Assembly (NCBI GenBank): GCA_004009845.1
Contig: RMBW01000070.1
Location: forward strand, 62,001 to 126,000
Source: Davidsoniella eucalypti
Lineage: Eukaryota > Ascomycota > Sordariomycetes > Microascales > Ceratocystidaceae
Reading direction: 5' to 3'
DNA length: 64,000 nt
Made by a program: the position numbers and the translations under genes. The notes under the pieces were generated by a model that made no database searches, was not told where the DNA came from, and was given only the letters and a program-made list of their open reading frames with translations. Below are positions 62,301 through 64,000 of the stretch, in pieces. Each line of letters opens with the position of its first letter. The stretch's first letter is position 1.

Positions 62301-64000
62301 TTTTGGAAAGTTCGTTCATCGACATGGTTTTAGGGGCTCCAATATTGATTGCCTGTCTGTCTTTTTCTAGGAAGCGGCTCGCGTACAAACTAATGGAAAT
62401 AAATAGGGACAGGTATTTTTTAGTGCCTTGGCAAACATTACTTTAAGATCCATTTCCATGGATTTACTTATCTATTTATTTCTCATTTTACGTCTTGATG
62501 CTGATCACGTGGATCCGACCCTAGTGGACGACGAGAGACCCTAATGCTGCTTGTCTTCTCCACTGCTTCCCCCATGCGAAATTTGTACAATCGTTCAAAC
62601 GAGTATAAACAAACTAAATGCGCTACTTAGACAAACACAAAGAATTGATATAGGGTCTGGCCACAACTTATGCCAATGCTGAGACAAAGAGGTGTACGTA
62701 AAACCAGTTGATACTTGTGATCACAGCAATAGCTTATACGCCATACAATGCGACATGACAGGCGAATATCTAAGAATGAGAACCCCAGATAATCATGTAG
62801 ATACCCAAACCGAAGCCACATTCCAGGCCTTGATCGAATTGTCTCAAGACTAAGATGATGTCTGATAGCTCGATTGGCGACCATGACTTGTTTCTGCATT
62901 AGTAACATTGACGTATGAAAGAGAGATACATATGCAATATTAGTATGTATATGAGTGCGTACTTTGTAGACACCAGTTTTAGATTTGTGTGACCAAAAAG
63001 GAGAACACCAAAAGATGAAGGAACCGAAAAAAAAACCACAAAGCCGTTTCTCTTCCACCTACTGGGATAGGCAGGGCACTCTGTGATAATTGACTCTCGC
63101 TTCATCTTCATGGGGGAAAAGAAAAAAAAATGTACATATATAGTGAGGACGTGGAGTATGTTGGAATGTTTTATTTTTTTGACATGAATCTTGGCAGTTG
63201 AGCTGCTACATGTTTGTCGATTATCTGACTGATCTGCACGTCCAAACTCGATATCTGGGGCTGAATGCGTAGTCAACATGCCAATAATGAGCTCAGAAAG
63301 CAAGAAAAAGAAAAAAAACGCTCATGTGTGAACCGGGAAAAATACCACCCCAACAACGCGTATGTCAAAGGCTGCCATAAGAGTTTCTATGATCTCCATG
63401 ATTTTTTATACGCTATGAAGTCCAACGAGCTTAAAAAAAAACAAACGCATGGTTCACATGGAGGGACATTCCCCCCCTCAAGATCAAAACTATACACTTT
63501 GAAAAAAAAAGGTAATGAAAAAAGCGAAGCTTTTACGGGAAGAACGATGGAAAGTTGGGGACACCCAATATCCGTTCGTTTGGTCCCAATTGACGCCTGT
63601 GCTCTTATGAATTATTACGTAATTGAAGCTATGGTTGTCGTCAGGTAAAGCCTAATACATCAGGCAGAACAAAGGGGGTTCATAGAGCTTTGTAGTAATT
63701 GGATATAGTGAATCATTGAAAACATACATTCTTGGTGGTGTGTTTATTTTTTTGAGTTATATTTCATTAGAGTATAGTTGTTGTATAAGAAATAAGAATA
63801 AGTAAGGATTTAAAATTGAAGAGTTCTTAGGCTAGTTTTCATGGTTGAAACTTTCGACTACTGAAAGAGGATTTAGAAAAAAAAAGTATTTTTTTTTCTT
63901 ATTTTTTTTCCTTGGGACGACCGAGACAATGTTTTCTCTCTTCCACCTAAGCAAATTCCAGACGTATCTATAGGAGAGTTAGAGTTGCAATTTCTACGGT
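59382..64000. other. 4.6-kb intergenic region to the window edge, no supported gene
   Basis: The first part is the POL5 promoter flank. AT-rich with T runs near 62060 and A runs near 63000-63520. Frames up to 143 codons exist on both strands (for example 60732-61157 + and 63058-62627 -) but have AT-driven composition and no recognisable domain. One dispersed repeat at 62470-62587 is listed separately. Confidence 0.45.
62470..62587 (-). repeat. Second copy of the interspersed repeat seen at 21 kb
   Basis: Contains GATCACGTGGATCC, CCCTAGTGGA, then GACCCTAATG (inverse of 21387-21475) joined directly to GCTGCTTG, TCTCCACTGCTTCC, CATGCGAAATTTGT (same direction as 21270-21310). Homology stops after AAATTTGT, so this looks like one end of an element. 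Confidence 0.55.

Overview
This window is nuclear DNA of a filamentous ascomycete (Pezizomycotina). Genes are split by short GT-AG introns with GTAAGT/GTATGT-type donors and CTAAC-like branch sites. The proteins match fungal families: a cytosolic-type pyruvate carboxylase without a mitochondrial presequence, a PNP-NACHT-ankyrin NLR, Zim17, Mpc1, Utp20, Pol5 and Pre10. I cannot name the genus from sequence alone. No tRNA, rRNA, CRISPR or bacterial-type signal was seen.

Layout: 0.4-1.8 kb, conserved one-helix membrane protein (-). 4.8-9.5 kb, pyruvate carboxylase (-), seven exons including an 8-nt and a 12-nt microexon. 9.5-13.9 kb, no supported gene. 13.9-15.4 kb, a Tc1/mariner element with perfect 81-bp terminal inverted repeats and a transposase lacking its catalytic core. 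15.4-18.4 kb, AT-rich with no gene. 18.4-19.7 kb, mitochondrial pyruvate carrier MPC1 (-). 21.0-21.8 kb, repeat debris plus a poly(A)-tailed mini-insertion. 21.9-24.5 kb, cullin-3 (-). 25.6-26.2 kb, ZIM17 (+). 26.3-26.4 kb, a second poly(A)-type insertion with a 16-bp target duplication. 27.4-36.9 kb, a 3120-residue NLR (-) with about 69 near-identical ankyrin units. 37.5-45.6 kb, UTP20 (-), divergent from DRN1/CwfJ (46.0-47.7 kb, +). 48.4-49.8 kb, ER J-protein ERJ5 (+). 50.6-51.6 kb, Q-rich protein of unknown function (-). 54.4-55.6 kb, proteasome alpha-7 PRE10 (+), convergent with POL5 (55.9-59.4 kb, -). 59.4-64 kb, no supported gene.

Most genes are housekeeping: pyruvate import and carboxylation (MPC1, PYC), ribosome biogenesis (UTP20, POL5), RNA lariat turnover (DRN1), protein folding and import (ERJ5, ZIM17) and ubiquitin-proteasome function (CUL3, PRE10). 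The accessory part is the NLR together with the mobile or repeat elements. The most notable observation is the ankyrin array: 99-bp units repeated in frame for about 6.8 kb, with higher-order blocks and variation confined to a few residues per unit. This looks like a rapidly reshuffling recognition surface of a fungal non-self-recognition receptor. Second are the constitutive microexons of pyruvate carboxylase and the tiny poly(A)-tailed retroposed insertions.
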